64,000 nt of DNA from Streptomyces atroolivaceus (GCF_000717025.1 NZ_JNXG01000003.1:62001-126000), one strand, 5' to 3'; counted from the first letter of the stretch, positions 15,876 to 23,844 are shown. Program-made: numbers and translations. The notes: generated by a model not told the origin, from the letters alone.

Positions 15876-18245
15876 GTGGCCGCGCAGGATGCCGCTGTCG
15901 ATTCGTTGCGGGACCGGGAAATCGGTGTCGAACAAGAACATCTGGACCGGGTCTACCGCCGTCTCGAAGAGAAGATCGACGAGGCGGAATTTCTCATGCA
16001 GGACGCCAGTAAACGGGGCCAGGTAGGCACCCCCGGGGCACTCGCCGAACGGGACGCGCAGGTCTTCCGTGCCGGAGTTCATCTCAACCGGCTGAACAGT
16101 GAGTTCGAGGACTTCCTGTTCGGGCGGATCGACCTGTTGCGCGGGAAGGACGGCGAACGCGGCCCGGACGGCGCCTTCACCTCCGTGGAGGCGGCCGACG
16201 ACGCCGTGGGGGAGGACGGCACCGCTGAGATCGCGGAGACCCTCCACATCGGCCGCATAGGAGTACTCGACTCCGACTACACCCCCCTGGTGATCGACTG
16301 GAGGGCGCCGGCCGCCGCACCGTTCTACCGTTCGACGCCGAAGGACCCGGGGCGGGTCGTGCGCCGCCGGGTCATCCGTTCCAAGGGCCGCAGGGTTCTC
16401 GGCGTCGAGGACGACCTCATGCGCCCGGAGCTGACCGCCCGGCTGAAGGGCGAGTCGCTGCCCGTGGTCGGTGACGGCGCCCTGATGGCCGCGCTGGGCC
16501 AGGCCCGCAGTCACACGATGCGGGACATCGTCTCCTCGATCCAGGCCGAGCAGGACCTCGTGATCCGGGCTCCCGCCGCGTCCGTCACCGAGGTCTCCGG
16601 CGGCCCCGGCACCGGCAAGACGGCGGTGGCCCTGCACCGGGCGGCGTACCTGCTCTACCAGGACCGGCGCCGCTACGCGGGCGGCATCCTCGTGGTCTCG
16701 CCGACCCCGCTCCTGGTCGCGTACACCGAAGGGGTGCTGCCCTCGCTCGGTGAGGAGGGCCAGGTCGCGATCCGCGCGGTCGGCTCGCTGTCCGACGAGG
16801 CCGCGGGGGTGGAGGGGGCGACCACGTACGACGAGCCCGCCGTCGCCCGGATCAAGGGCTCGTCCCGGATGCTCCACGTGGTGCGCAAGGCGGCCCGCGG
16901 GGCGCTGGAGCAGCCCGCGCCCAGGCAGGCCCCCCAGGAGGGGCAGCTGGAGTTCGGGGAGGCCCCGGCGGAGGCGGGCACCCCCACCCGTCTGAGAGTG
17001 GTGGCCTTCGGTGCCCGCGTCGAGCTGGAGGCGGACGAGCTCCGGCGGATCCGGCACAACGTCCTCGGCGGCACGGCACCGGTCAACCTGCTGCGCCCGC
17101 GCGCCCGGAAACTGCTCCTGGACGCCCTGTGGAGCAAGTCGTCGGGCCGGGGCCGCTACACCGACCCGGAGCTCGCCGCGGAACTGCGTGCGTCCTTCGA
17201 CGAGGACGTGTCCACCGAGACCCCGTTCCTCGCCTTCCTGAACGCCTGGTGGCCGGAACTCACCCCTCGGAGGGTGCTGGCCGCGATGTCCGACGAACGG
17301 CGGCTGAGCAGATGGGCCCGCCGGATCCTCAACCAGGGCGAGGTGCGCCGCCTCGCCCGTTCGCTGAGACGGCTGGACGAGGACGGCAAGGGCCCGCTCT
17401 CCGTCCACGACGTGGCGCTCCTGGACGAGCTGCAGACCCTGCTGGGCACCCCGGCCCGTCCGAAGAGGAAGCGGGAGGCCGACCCGCTGGACCAGCTGAC
17501 GGGTCTGGAGGAGCTGATGCCGCAGCGCGAGGAGACGCAGCGTGAGCGGGCCGAACGGCTGGCGGCCGAGCGCACCGAGTACGCCCACGTCATCGTCGAC
17601 GAGGCGCAGGACCTCACACCGATGCAGTGGCGGATGGTCGGCCGGCGGGGCCGGCACGCCACCTGGACGATCGTCGGTGACGCGGCGCAGTCCTCCTGGT
17701 CGGACCCGGACGAGGCGTCCGCCGCCCGCGACGAGGCGCTCGGCCGCCGGCCGCGGCGTCAGTTCACCCTCACCGTGAACTATCGCAACCCGGCGGAGAT
17801 CGCCGAGCTCGCGGCCAAGGTGCTGGCGCTGGCCATGCCGGGGATGGAGTCACCGACGGCGGTCCGCTCGACGGGCGTCGAGCCCCGCTTCGAGACGGTG
17901 CGGGACGGTGACCTCGCCTCGACCGTCCGCGAGGAGGCCCGCAGGCTGCTAGCGGAGGTGGACGGCACCGTCGGCGTGGTCGTCGCCATGGACCGCCGCG
18001 CCGAGGCCCGCACCTGGCTGGAGGAGCTCGGCGAGCGGGTCGTGGCGCTGGGCAGCCTGGAGGCGAAGGGTCTGGAGTACGACGCCACGGTGGTGGTCTC
18101 CCCCGCGGAGATCGCCGACGAGTCCCCGGCCGGGCTGCGGGTGCTGTACGTGGCACTCACCCGGGCGACGCAGCAGCTCACCGTGGTGTCGGGGGAGCGC
18201 GACATGCCGGACGAGGGCGGTGTACCGGACCTGCTGAGGGACTGA
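15876..18245 (+). CDS. HelD/HelR-like RNA polymerase recycling ATPase (UvrD-like SF1)
   Basis: 789 aa from GTG 15876, with AAGGGGG upstream. An N-terminal coiled-coil arm (IGVEQEHLDRVYRRLEEKID) is the secondary-channel finger of HelD proteins. Helicase motifs follow: Walker A GGPGTGKTAVALHRAAYL (about residue 243), Walker B VDEAQDLTPMQWRMVG (about 573), TIVGDAAQSSW, GLEYDATVVV and YVALTRATQQLTVVSGE at the end. HelD removes stalled RNA polymerase from DNA; the HelR subgroup of actinomycetes also displaces rifamycins. No rifamycin-associated element was seen upstream, so which subgroup applies is open. It follows the sigma/anti-sigma pair. Confidence 0.88.
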   Translation: MAAQDAAVDSLRDREIGVEQEHLDRVYRRLEEKIDEAEFLMQDASKRGQVGTPGALAERDAQVFRAGVHLNRLNSEFEDFLFGRIDLLRGKDGERGPDGAFTSVEAADDAVGEDGTAEIAETLHIGRIGVLDSDYTPLVIDWRAPAAAPFYRSTPKDPGRVVRRRVIRSKGRRVLGVEDDLMRPELTARLKGESLPVVGDGALMAALGQARSHTMRDIVSSIQAEQDLVIRAPAASVTEVSGGPGTGKTAVALHRAAYLLYQDRRRYAGGILVVSPTPLLVAYTEGVLPSLGEEGQVAIRAVGSLSDEAAGVEGATTYDEPAVARIKGSSRMLHVVRKAARGALEQPAPRQAPQEGQLEFGEAPAEAGTPTRLRVVAFGARVELEADELRRIRHNVLGGTAPVNLLRPRARKLLLDALWSKSSGRGRYTDPELAAELRASFDEDVSTETPFLAFLNAWWPELTPRRVLAAMSDERRLSRWARRILNQGEVRRLARSLRRLDEDGKGPLSVHDVALLDELQTLLGTPARPKRKREADPLDQLTGLEELMPQREETQRERAERLAAERTEYAHVIVDEAQDLTPMQWRMVGRRGRHATWTIVGDAAQSSWSDPDEASAARDEALGRRPRRQFTLTVNYRNPAEIAELAAKVLALAMPGMESPTAVRSTGVEPRFETVRDGDLASTVREEARRLLAEVDGTVGVVVAMDRRAEARTWLEELGERVVALGSLEAKGLEYDATVVVSPAEIADESPAGLRVLYVALTRATQQLTVVSGERDMPDEGGVPDLLRD

Positions 18246-18325
18246 ACGGGGCCTGCCGGCGCCCCGTGCGGCGTACTTTTCCGAGTCAACCCGTCGCACG
18301 GGAATCACTTCTCCGGGGTCTTTGT

Positions 18326-18331
18326 TAGCCT
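18326..18331 (+). promoter_or_regulatory. Candidate -10 box for the small RNA
   Basis: TAGCCT at 18326-18331 with T at the first and last positions and the TTGT context upstream. No clear -35 hexamer was found 17-18 bp before it. Placed by its position just before the structured region. Confidence 0.35.
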
Positions 18332-18336
18332 GGAGT

Positions 18337-18482
18337 CGGCACCGGCTCGATCCAAGCCCCCGGGCCCAACCTTCGTCGCTTCGAGCGACCACTTGCCGCG
18401 AGGCGAGCATGGCGGGCCGGTGTCACCTGACTGGAAGAAGACAGACCCGCGTCACCTGTTGGTGGCGCGGGTCTGTTTCTGT
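18337..18482 (+). ncRNA. Candidate structured small RNA between the HelR-like gene and malic enzyme
   Basis: No likely gene lies here, but the DNA folds compactly. GTCGCT/AGCGAC (18375-18380, 18384-18389) closes a TCG loop; CTTGCC/GGCGAG (18392-18397, 18402-18407) closes a GCGA (GNRA) tetraloop; and a 16-bp stem (18441-18456 with 18461-18476, one G-T pair) followed by a T-rich end makes an intrinsic terminator. A TAGCCT box lies just before the proposed start. The result would be about 145 nt. It could also be the terminated leader of the malic enzyme gene, that is, a cis regulator. The exact 5' end is a guess. Confidence 0.55.
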
Positions 18483-18485
18483 TTT
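18441..18485 (+). terminator. Intrinsic terminator with T-rich tail
   Basis: Stem 18441-18456 with 18461-18476, loop TGTT, then TTTCTGTTTT. It is one of only a few true T-tailed terminators in the window and stands 200 bp before the malic enzyme start, in the right place to end a small RNA or attenuate the gene. Confidence 0.85.
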
Positions 18486-18596
18486 CCCGCGATCCGCCGT
18501 GCGGCCCGTCCTTTTTCAGGGCTTGCCGGGGTTACGCGGGAGGATCACTTCTCGTATGGTGGAAGAAACTTTCCGAAAGGTGGCAGTCATTACCTG

Positions 18597-18610
18597 CTAC
18601 CGGTCGGTAG
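18597..18610. promoter_or_regulatory. Palindrome upstream of malic enzyme
   Basis: CTACCG-GT-CGGTAG, a perfect 6-bp dyad with flanking ACCT and GT giving partial extension. It lies 82 bp before the start and could be an operator. A second, imperfect dyad (ACTTTC/GAAAGGT) is at 18569-18582. Confidence 0.35.
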
Positions 18611-18691
18611 GTGCGACGATCGGAACGCGCGTACGGGGCCCCGCCCCGGCCGCGCGCGGCAATGAAGCTCAGGAAAGCGAAGGACTCGGCC

Positions 18692-20125
18692 ATGGCAACG
18701 GCGCCCAGCGTCTCGTACTCGATGACGGTCAGGCTGGAGGTGCCCGCGAGCGGCACAGCGGTCTCCCACCTCACCACGGCCGTGGAGTCCTCCGGCGGCT
18801 CCGTCACCGGCCTCGACGTGACCGCTTCCGGCCACGAGAAGCTGCGGATCGACGTCACGATCGCGGCCTCCTCGACCTCGCACGCGGACGAGATCGTCGA
18901 AGGCCTGCGCGGCATCGAGGGCGTCGTCCTCGGCAAGGTCTCCGACCGTACGTTCCTGATGCACCTCGGCGGCAAGATCGAGATGGCGTCCAAGCACCCC
19001 ATCCGCAGCCGTGACGACCTGTCGATGATCTACACCCCGGGTGTGGCGCGGGTCTGCATGGCGATCGCCGAGAACCCCGAGGACGCCCGCCGCCTCACCA
19101 TCAAGCGCAACTCCGTCGCGGTCGTCACGGACGGCTCCGCGGTGCTCGGCCTGGGCAACATCGGCCCGATGGCCTCGCTCCCCGTGATGGAGGGCAAGGC
19201 CGCCCTGTTCAAGCGCTTCGCCGGCATCGACGCATGGCCGATCTGCCTGGACACGCAGGACACCGACGAGATCGTCGCCGTCGTCAAGGCGATCGCCCCC
19301 GGCTTCGCGGGCATCAACCTGGAGGACATCTCCGCCCCCCGCTGCTTCGAGATCGAGGCACGGCTGCGCGAGGCCCTGGACATCCCGGTCTTCCACGACG
19401 ACCAGCACGGCACCGCGATCGTCGTCCTGGCCGCGCTGACCAACGCGCTGCGCGTCGTGGACAAGGCGATCGGCGACGTGCGGGTCGTCATGTCCGGCGC
19501 CGGTGCGGCCGGTACGGCCATCCTGAAGCTGCTCATCGCCGCGGGCGTCAAGCACACGGTCGTCGCCGACATCCACGGCGTGGTGCACGCGGGCCGTGAG
19601 GACCTGGTGGACGCCACCCCCGACTCGCCGCTGCGCTGGATCGCCGACAACACCAACCCCGAGGGCGTCACCGGCACCCTCAAGGAGGCCGTCGCCGGCT
19701 CCGACGTCTTCATCGGCGTCTCCGCTCCCAACGTCCTGGACGGCACCGACGTCGCGGCCATGGCGGAGGGTGCGATCGTGTTCGCGCTCGCGAATCCGGA
19801 CCCCGAGGTGGACCCGGCAATCGCCCGCGAGACGGCGGCCGTTGTCGCCACCGGGCGGTCCGACTTCCCGAACCAGATCAACAACGTGCTGGTCTTCCCG
19901 GGTGTCTTCCGCGGTCTGCTGGACGCTCAGTCCCGCACCGTCAACACGGAGATGATGCTCGCCGCCGCACGCGCCCTCGCCGATGTCGTCGCGGAGGACG
20001 AGGTGAACGCGAACTACATCATCCCGTCGGTCTTCAACGACAAGGTCGCGGGCGCCGTCGCGGGCGCCGTCCGGGAGGCCGCGAAGGCGGCCGGAGTCGC
20101 CGAGGCGGCGCCCGACCCGGTGTAG
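18692..20125 (+). CDS. NAD(P)-dependent malic enzyme with N-terminal ACT-like domain
   Basis: 477 aa from ATG 18692, with GAAGG 8 nt upstream; an earlier ATG at 18662 is less likely. It converts malate to pyruvate and CO2. Residues about 8-85 resemble an ACT regulatory fold (SMTVRLEVPASGTAVSHLTT). The catalytic part shows SMIYTPGVARVCMAIAENP, KRNSVAVVTDGSAVLGLGNI with the catalytic Lys, GINLEDISAPRCFEIE with metal-binding acids, VFHDDQHGTAIV and the nucleotide-binding VVMSGAGAAGTAI. It supplies NAD(P)H and pyruvate, in Streptomyces for lipid and antibiotic precursors. A structured RNA and a palindrome lie upstream. Confidence 0.93.
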   Translation: MATAPSVSYSMTVRLEVPASGTAVSHLTTAVESSGGSVTGLDVTASGHEKLRIDVTIAASSTSHADEIVEGLRGIEGVVLGKVSDRTFLMHLGGKIEMASKHPIRSRDDLSMIYTPGVARVCMAIAENPEDARRLTIKRNSVAVVTDGSAVLGLGNIGPMASLPVMEGKAALFKRFAGIDAWPICLDTQDTDEIVAVVKAIAPGFAGINLEDISAPRCFEIEARLREALDIPVFHDDQHGTAIVVLAALTNALRVVDKAIGDVRVVMSGAGAAGTAILKLLIAAGVKHTVVADIHGVVHAGREDLVDATPDSPLRWIADNTNPEGVTGTLKEAVAGSDVFIGVSAPNVLDGTDVAAMAEGAIVFALANPDPEVDPAIARETAAVVATGRSDFPNQINNVLVFPGVFRGLLDAQSRTVNTEMMLAAARALADVVAEDEVNANYIIPSVFNDKVAGAVAGAVREAAKAAGVAEAAPDPV

Positions 20126-20155
20126 GACCGTGTCTCCGGACGGCCCTGTCACACG

Positions 20156-20191
20156 CCGTCCGCGGGGGTCGGCCACGGCTCCCGCGGACGG
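20156..20191 (+). terminator. Hairpin terminator of the malic enzyme gene
   Basis: CCGTCCGCGGG (20156-20166) pairs perfectly with CCCGCGGACGG (20181-20191), 30 bp after the stop codon, without a T-run. Confidence 0.7.
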
Positions 20192-20526
20192 TGCCGTAGC
20201 TCACGTCCGGGCGCTGCCTACGGCGCGTCGCGGGTCGCGGCGTCCCAAACGCCCCTTTAGGGTGGGCGGGCAGCGAGCCCCACAGGCCCGGCATCCGCTG
20301 CGGACCGCTCCAACAAGTCGACGGAACGTCATCACAGGCAGTCGGTGGTGCATTTCGTGTGACGCCGAGGGGTTCCGGATTGGCGTTAGCGCCGCAGGTG
20401 GGGGCAGGATGCGTATTCGGGCGCGAGGGTCTGACATCAGACCCGGGTCCGGGGGCTGTCAGAGGGCCCTGGCAGCATCGGCTTCGATCTCACGCCTCAC
20501 AGGCAAGAAGAACACGGGAGTACAAA
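20192..20526 (+). promoter_or_regulatory. Long promoter and leader region of the HU gene
   Basis: About 335 bp with no likely gene. A possible promoter has TTGGCG (20380-20385) and CAGGAT (20405-20410), 19 bp apart. Downstream are two hairpins: GGGTCTGA-CA-TCAGACCC (20427-20444, perfect) and an 8-bp stem formed by GCTGTCAG and CTGGCAGC (about 20454-20475, one G-T pair). Both would be in the 5' leader, between the proposed start and the HU ribosome site. They may stabilise the message or control its translation. Confidence 0.45.
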
Positions 20527-20527
20527 C

Positions 20528-20809
20528 ATGAACCGCAGTGAGCTGGTGGCCGCCCTGGCCGACCGTGCCGAGGTGACCCGCAAGGACGCCGACGCCGTTC
20601 TGGCCGCCCTCGCCGAGACCGTCGGCGAGATCGTCGCCAAGGGCGACGAGAAGGTCACCATCCCCGGCTTCCTGACCTTCGAGCGCACCCACCGTGCCGC
20701 TCGCACCGCTCGTAACCCGCAGACCGGCGACCCGATCAACATCCCGGCCGGCTACAGCGTGAAGGTCTCCGCGGGCTCGAAGCTCAAGGAAGCCGCCAAG
20801 GGCAAGTAA
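20528..20809 (+). CDS. hup: HU family DNA-binding protein, short form
   Basis: 93 aa, the normal length for a plain HU without the Lys-rich tail of the second Streptomyces HU. The dimer core is MNRSELVAALADRAEVTRKD, and the beta-arm that bends DNA carries RNPQTGDPINIPAG with the conserved proline, followed by VKVSAGSKLKEAAKGK. It compacts the nucleoid and is expected to be abundant in vegetative cells. GGGAG stands 8 nt before ATG 20528. The gene is monocistronic, between a malic enzyme terminator and its own strong terminator. Confidence 0.96.
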   Translation: MNRSELVAALADRAEVTRKDADAVLAALAETVGEIVAKGDEKVTIPGFLTFERTHRAARTARNPQTGDPINIPAGYSVKVSAGSKLKEAAKGK

Positions 20810-20826
20810 GGCCTCAGAGGCATCAG

Positions 20827-20862
20827 GAAGGGCGGCCGTCCCCACCGGGGCGGCCGCCCTTC
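20827..20862 (+). terminator. Strong hairpin terminator after HU
   Basis: A 16-bp stem (20827-20843 with 20847-20862) with a single bulged T and a 3-nt loop, followed by TCGATGTC. Starts 18 bp after the HU stop. Confidence 0.8.
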
Positions 20863-21047
20863 TCGATGTCCTGAGGGCTCCGGATCCCGTATCCGGAGCC
20901 TTCGCTCCCGCGTACGTCGGCCGTGCGGGCGCTCTGCGGCGGACTGCGGCGCCCCGGCGCCCTCCGGCGGCCCGGTGGGGGCGGGACGCCCCCTACGGCG
21001 CTGTACGGGCGTTCTGCGGCGTCCGCTCCGTTGTGGGGCGGGGCGGT

Positions 21048-21130
21048 CGACGGGAAGGCCCGCCCCGATGCGGGGCGGGGCGACGGAAGAGCCCGCCCCC
21101 GATGCGGGACGGGCGACGGAAAAGCCCGCC
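21048..21130. repeat. 33-bp tandem repeat, two and a half copies
   Basis: Copies start at 21048, 21081 and 21114 with the common beginning CGACGG(G)AA and a GCCCGCC core followed by GATGCGGG. The copies differ at a few places, so the array is not new. Each unit can fold on itself through GCCCGCCCC/GGGGCGGG-type pairing. Confidence 0.75.
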
Positions 21131-21165
21131 GCCCCGGTCCCTCGCAGGAGGGGCCGGGGCGGCGG
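21126..21165. terminator. Probable bidirectional terminator between hup and murA
   Basis: CCGCCGCCCCGGTCCC (21126-21141) pairs with GGGGCCGGGGCGGCGG (21150-21165) with one mismatch, 72 bp beyond the murA stop. Confidence 0.6.
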
Positions 21166-21237
21166 ACTGTGGTGCGGGGGTGCGCAATGCTGTGTGCGGC
21201 AGCACTGTGCGCGCGCCGGAGCGCGTCGGGTGGGGCG

Positions 21238-22578
21238 TCAGACGAGTGAGCCGCCCGGGAGCTCGACCTTCGCACCGAGCTTCTCGAGCTTGTCCATGAA
21301 GTTCTCGTAGCCGCGGTTGATCAGGTCGATGCCGTGCACCCGGGACGTGCCCTGGGCCGCCAGGGCGGCGATCAGGTACGAGAATCCGCCGCGCAGGTCA
21401 GGGATGACCAGATCCGCGCCCTGGAGCTTCGTGGGCCCGGACACGACCGCCGAGTGCAGGAAGTTCCGCTGGCCGAACCGGCAGTCGGAGCCCCCGAGGC
21501 ACTCGCGGTAGAGCTGGATGTGCGCACCCATCTGGTTGAGCGCCGAGGTGAACCCGAGCCGGGACTCGTAGACCGTCTCGTGGACGATCGACAGGCCGGC
21601 GGCCTGCGTCAGGGCCACCACGAGCGGCTGCTGCCAGTCGGTCTGGAAGCCGGGGTGCACGTCCGTCTCCAGGGCGATGGCGTTCAGCGCGCCGCCCGGG
21701 TGCCAGAAGCGGATGCCCTCGTCGTCGATCTCGAAGGCGCCCCCGACCCGGCGGAAGGTGTTGAGGAAGGTCATCATCGAGCGCTGCTGGGCGCCGCGCA
21801 CGTAGATGTTGCCCTCGGTCGCCAGTGCGGCGGACGCCCAGGAGGCGGCCTCCAGGCGGTCCGGGATCGCCCGGTGGGTGTAACCGTCGAGCCTGTCGAC
21901 ACCCGTGATCCGGATGGTCCGGTCGGTGTCCATGGAGATGATCGCGCCCATCTTCTGCAGTACGCAGATGAGGTCCTCGATCTCCGGCTCGACGGCCGCG
22001 TTGGACAGCTCGGTGACGCCCTCGGCGAGTACGGCGGTCAGCAGCACCTGCTCGGTGGAGCCCACCGACGGGTAGGGCAGCCGGATCTTCGTGCCCCGCA
22101 GCCGCTGCGGAGCCTCCAGGTACTGGCCGTCCGCCCGCTTCTCGATGGTCGCGCCGAACTGGCGGAGCACCTCGAAGTGGAAGTCGATCGGCCGGCCGCC
22201 GATGTCGCAGCCGCCGAGACCCGGGATGAAGGCGTGGCCCAGGCGGTGCAGCAGCGGGCCGCAGAAGAGGATCGGGATGCGCGACGAGCCCGCGTGGGCG
22301 TCGATGTCGGCGACGTTCGCGCTCTCGACGTGGGAGGGGTCGAGGATGAGTTCGCCCGGCTCGTCGCCGGGGCGGACGGTCACGCCGTGCAGCTGCAGCA
22401 GCCCCCGGACCACCCGCACATCGCGGATGTCGGGCACGTTGCGGAGCCGGCTGGGCCCGCTGCCGAGCAGCGCGGCGACCATTGCCTTCGGCACCAGGTT
22501 CTTGGCGCCTCGGACGCGGATCTCGCCCTCCAGCGGGGTGCCGCCGTGGACAAGCAGGACATCGTCTGTGCCGGTCAT
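21238..22578 (-). CDS. murA: UDP-N-acetylglucosamine 1-carboxyvinyltransferase MurA
   Basis: 446 aa from ATG 22578, a little longer than most bacterial MurA (about 420). It transfers enolpyruvate from PEP to UDP-GlcNAc, the first committed step of peptidoglycan synthesis, in the cytoplasm. Seen are RVRGAKNLVPKAMVAALLG with the substrate-binding Lys, and Cys124 in GGCDIGGRPIDFH, the residue attacked by fosfomycin; so unlike mycobacterial MurA (Asp) this enzyme should be fosfomycin-sensitive. YPSVGSTEQVLLTAVLAEG is also typical. The promoter at 22661-22689 is a good match. The gene converges on hup. Confidence 0.96.
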   Translation of the reverse strand: MTGTDDVLLVHGGTPLEGEIRVRGAKNLVPKAMVAALLGSGPSRLRNVPDIRDVRVVRGLLQLHGVTVRPGDEPGELILDPSHVESANVADIDAHAGSSRIPILFCGPLLHRLGHAFIPGLGGCDIGGRPIDFHFEVLRQFGATIEKRADGQYLEAPQRLRGTKIRLPYPSVGSTEQVLLTAVLAEGVTELSNAAVEPEIEDLICVLQKMGAIISMDTDRTIRITGVDRLDGYTHRAIPDRLEAASWASAALATEGNIYVRGAQQRSMMTFLNTFRRVGGAFEIDDEGIRFWHPGGALNAIALETDVHPGFQTDWQQPLVVALTQAAGLSIVHETVYESRLGFTSALNQMGAHIQLYRECLGGSDCRFGQRNFLHSAVVSGPTKLQGADLVIPDLRGGFSYLIAALAAQGTSRVHGIDLINRGYENFMDKLEKLGAKVELPGGSLV

Positions 22579-22660
22579 GTATCTCGCGTTCCGGAGTGGT
22601 CGGGCAGGGGGCCATGAAAAGGGTAATGGCCTCCGGCCCCCCTTCCGTAAGGCGACGGGG

Positions 22661-22689
22661 GGTATACGAACGTCATGAATCCGCCACAA
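22661..22689 (-). promoter_or_regulatory. murA promoter
   Basis: On the minus strand TTGTGG (22689-22684) and TATACC (22666-22661) are separated by exactly 17 bp. Transcription would start near 22654, giving a leader of about 75 nt before the murA ATG. Confidence 0.65.
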
Positions 22690-22875
22690 CACGCTCTGCT
22701 CCCCCTGCCTTGCGGAGGGTCACCGTCCGGGAGGGTCCTCCGGGTGCCCCGCGATCGTGCGCTCCCCGTGCGCCCGTGCGGCCTCCGTGCGCCCTGAGCT
22801 GCGGACGGACGCCGGGCGGGGCCGGGCGGGCCACTTGGCCCCCGCGGAGGGCGAAGATGCGGGATCATCTGTGCC

Positions 22876-23514
22876 ATGACGGAGGTGTCCTCGCTCACAG
22901 GACGGCTGCTCGTGGCCGCACCCGCCCTGGCGGACCCGAACTTCGACCGTGCGGTGGTGCTGCTCCTCGACCACGACGAGGAGGGCTCGCTCGGCGTGGT
23001 CCTGAACCGCCCGACTCCGGTCGGCGTCGGGGACATCCTGGCGTCCTGGGCCGGCCTGACGGGCGAGCCGGACGTGGTCTTCCAGGGCGGCCCGGTCTCG
23101 CTCGACTCGGCGCTGGGCGTGGCGGTGATCCCCGGGGACGAGGGTCCCTCCGCGGGCTCCCGGATCCGCTCGGACGGGGGAGAGCCCTCCCCCGGCTCCC
23201 GGATCCGCTCGGACGGCGGGGCCCCCATCGGCTGGCGCCGGGTGCACGGGGCGATCTGTCTGGTGGACCTGGACGCGCCGCCGGAGCTGCTGGCGGCCGC
23301 GCTCGGTTCGCTGCGGATCTTCGCCGGATACGCCGGATGGGGCCCGGGTCAGCTGGAGGCGGAGCTGAAGGACGGCGCCTGGTACGTGGTCGAGTCGGAG
23401 CCCGGTGACGTCTCGTCGCCGCGCCCGGAGAACCTCTGGCGCGCGGTTCTGCGGCGGCAGCGCAGCGAACTGGCGATGATCGCGACGTATCCGGACGACC
23501 CTTCGCTGAACTGA
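22876..23514 (+). CDS. YqgE/AlgH family protein (DUF179)
   Basis: 212 aa, slightly longer than the usual 185-190. Family marks are LTGRLLVAAPALADPNFDRAVVLLL, GSLGVVLNRP, VVFQGGPVSLDSALG and LRIFAGYAGWGPGQLEAE. The biochemical role is unknown, although AlgH proteins act on gene control in Pseudomonas. About 25 residues around position 93-118 are an inserted, repeated segment (GSRIRSDGG twice), produced by a DNA repeat. It is divergent from murA, with the shared control region at 22579-22875. Confidence 0.9.
   Translation: MTEVSSLTGRLLVAAPALADPNFDRAVVLLLDHDEEGSLGVVLNRPTPVGVGDILASWAGLTGEPDVVFQGGPVSLDSALGVAVIPGDEGPSAGSRIRSDGGEPSPGSRIRSDGGAPIGWRRVHGAICLVDLDAPPELLAAALGSLRIFAGYAGWGPGQLEAELKDGAWYVVESEPGDVSSPRPENLWRAVLRRQRSELAMIATYPDDPSLN
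23155..23216 (+). repeat. In-frame 23-bp direct repeat inside the YqgE gene
   Basis: The 23 bases at 23155-23177 recur exactly at 23194-23216; the 39-bp period equals 13 codons, so the frame is kept and the peptide GSRIRSDGG is doubled. Confidence 0.9.
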
Positions 23515-23544
23515 TGCGCGGGGCTTTCAGTACGCTTGGCAGTT

Positions 23545-23844
23545 ATGAGCACTCTTGAGCCCGATCGCGGGGCAGGTACGGGGACCCTCGTAGAGCCGAC
23601 GCCACAGGTGTCGAACGGCGACGGGGACCACGAGCGCTACGCCCATTACGTCCAGAAGGACAAGATCATGGCGAGTGCCCTCGAGGGCACTCCCGTGGTG
23701 GCACTCTGCGGCAAGGTCTGGGTCCCGGGGCGCGACCCCAAGAAGTACCCGGTCTGTCCCATGTGCAAGGAGATCTACGAGTCCATGGGCGCCGGCGGCG
23801 ACAAGGACAAGGGCAAGGGCGGCAAGGACAGCGGCAAGAAGTAG
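23545..23844 (+). CDS. DUF3039 family small protein with a probable metal site
   Basis: 99 aa from ATG 23545. The conserved centre is ERYAHYVQKDKIMASALEGT, then VVALCGKVWVPGRDPKKYPVCPMC. His together with Cys-x-(15)-Cys-x2-Cys looks like a zinc knuckle. The tail is a Lys/Gly-rich string (KDKGKGGKDSGKK). The family is restricted to actinobacteria and has no assigned function. It begins about 30 bp after yqgE, so the two are probably cotranscribed, and a very strong hairpin terminator stands 66 bp downstream. Confidence 0.85.
   Translation: MSTLEPDRGAGTGTLVEPTPQVSNGDGDHERYAHYVQKDKIMASALEGTPVVALCGKVWVPGRDPKKYPVCPMCKEIYESMGAGGDKDKGKGGKDSGKK

Larger units (their letters stand above)
20870..21237. 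other. Gene-free, repeat-rich gap between convergent hup and murA
   Basis: About 370 bp of very G+C-rich DNA without a credible gene. It contains the 33-bp tandem repeats at 21048-21130 and a 16-bp stem with one mismatch and an 8-nt loop (21126-21141 with 21150-21165) that can act as a two-way terminator. Confidence 0.6.

Noticed and set aside
15830..15876. A rifamycin-associated element before the HelR-like gene
   Set aside because: No sequence like the known inverted repeat was found; only a TTGACG close to the start.
18410..18500. A possible leader peptide with Cys-Trp-Trp codons in the terminator stem before malic enzyme (tryptophan-type attenuator)
   Set aside because: The frame does not stop before or in the hairpin and continues for many codons, there is no ribosome site, and malic enzyme has no link to tryptophan.
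18393..18665. A small protein gene in the RNA region
   Set aside because: The 90-residue frame crosses the terminator, has no ribosome site and shows no family features.
21048..21130. A CRISPR array
   Set aside because: The 33-bp units are directly adjacent with no spacers and differ from each other; they are plain tandem repeats.
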